From NCBI GenBank assembly GCA_021323775.1, contig JAJPKK010000107.1:1-47412 (forward strand): 47,412 bases of DNA, written 5' to 3'. The position numbers were made by a program, and so were the translations under genes. The stretch's first letter is position 1. Every line of letters begins with the position of its first letter. Positions 47,318 through 47,412 of this stretch are shown here, in pieces. The DNA comes from Hyphomicrobiales bacterium (GTDB taxonomy: Bacteria; Pseudomonadota; Alphaproteobacteria; Rhizobiales; Xanthobacteraceae). The notes beneath the pieces are model-generated. The model saw nothing but the letters and a program-made list of their open reading frames with translations, was not told where the DNA came from and ran no database searches.

Positions 47318-47412
47318 CAATCTCCATACGGCGATGCGCCGGCTCTGTGTTGCAACAGGAGCCGAATGGCTGAAAGTTGATCGTCGCGGCCGGCAGGGAA
47401 GCTATCAGGGGA

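Overview
The window reads as a high-GC alphaproteobacterial chromosome from the order Hyphomicrobiales, most like the Bradyrhizobium/Xanthobacteraceae side. This is judged from gene order (DUF177-plsX; ribD-ribE-ribH-nusB-thiL; recO-era-rnc-lepB-acpS-pdxJ-rsh-rpoZ; smpB/dapA), from a DUF6163 gene, and from the many palindromic intergenic repeats. Nothing in it looks like plasmid or prophage.

Layout. 1-5000: plsX (cut by the left edge), DUF177, bamE and the proton-pumping pyrophosphatase hppA. 5000-13900: thiL, nusB, ribH, ribE, ribD, nrdR, glyA and a 3-hydroxyisobutyrate dehydrogenase, all on the minus strand. Two plus-strand guests interrupt them: an exported sulfite-oxidase-fold protein (6232-6861) and a small winged-helix/membrane-protein pair (10077-10929). 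14000-20200: DUF6163, a 3-hydroxyisobutyryl-CoA hydrolase, alkB, hemB, small and membrane proteins, and the leucyl/arginyl-protein transferase bpt. 20200-27350: a loose region with parC (frameshifted), a lower-GC polysaccharide-type gene, recO and a small DUF4160-like pair. 27350-34800: the compact era-rnc-lepB and acpS-pdxJ-rsh blocks, then rpoZ. 35100-38030: a NYN-domain protein, a family-5 uracil-DNA glycosylase, a peroxiredoxin, a VOC protein and smpB. 38461-42363: an outer-membrane porin, an FMN-binding protein, ApbE and a four-helix di-heme cytochrome. 42582-47317: mscL, dapA, a lytic transglycosylase and an alpha/beta hydrolase.

The most interesting unit is 38461-42363. A periplasmic protein with a clear flavinylation motif (SGAT) overlaps its own flavin transferase (ApbE), which overlaps a membrane protein with four histidines placed to hold two b hemes across the membrane. 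An outer-membrane barrel is the first gene. I infer a quinol-to-periplasm electron route using covalent FMN, possibly for ferric reduction. An Irr-like dyad lies in the AT-rich upstream region. The cassette sits between smpB and mscL-dapA.

The second strong signal is a short palindrome (core GAAATCGGC-4 nt-GCCGATTTC) with no stop codon in any of six frames. It lies in frame inside ribD (two copies), the HIBYL-CoA hydrolase and apbE, plus two intergenic copies. It behaves like the protein-coding palindromic elements known from Rickettsia. Other palindromic repeats appear to have extended Era, PdxJ and the di-heme cytochrome at their termini.
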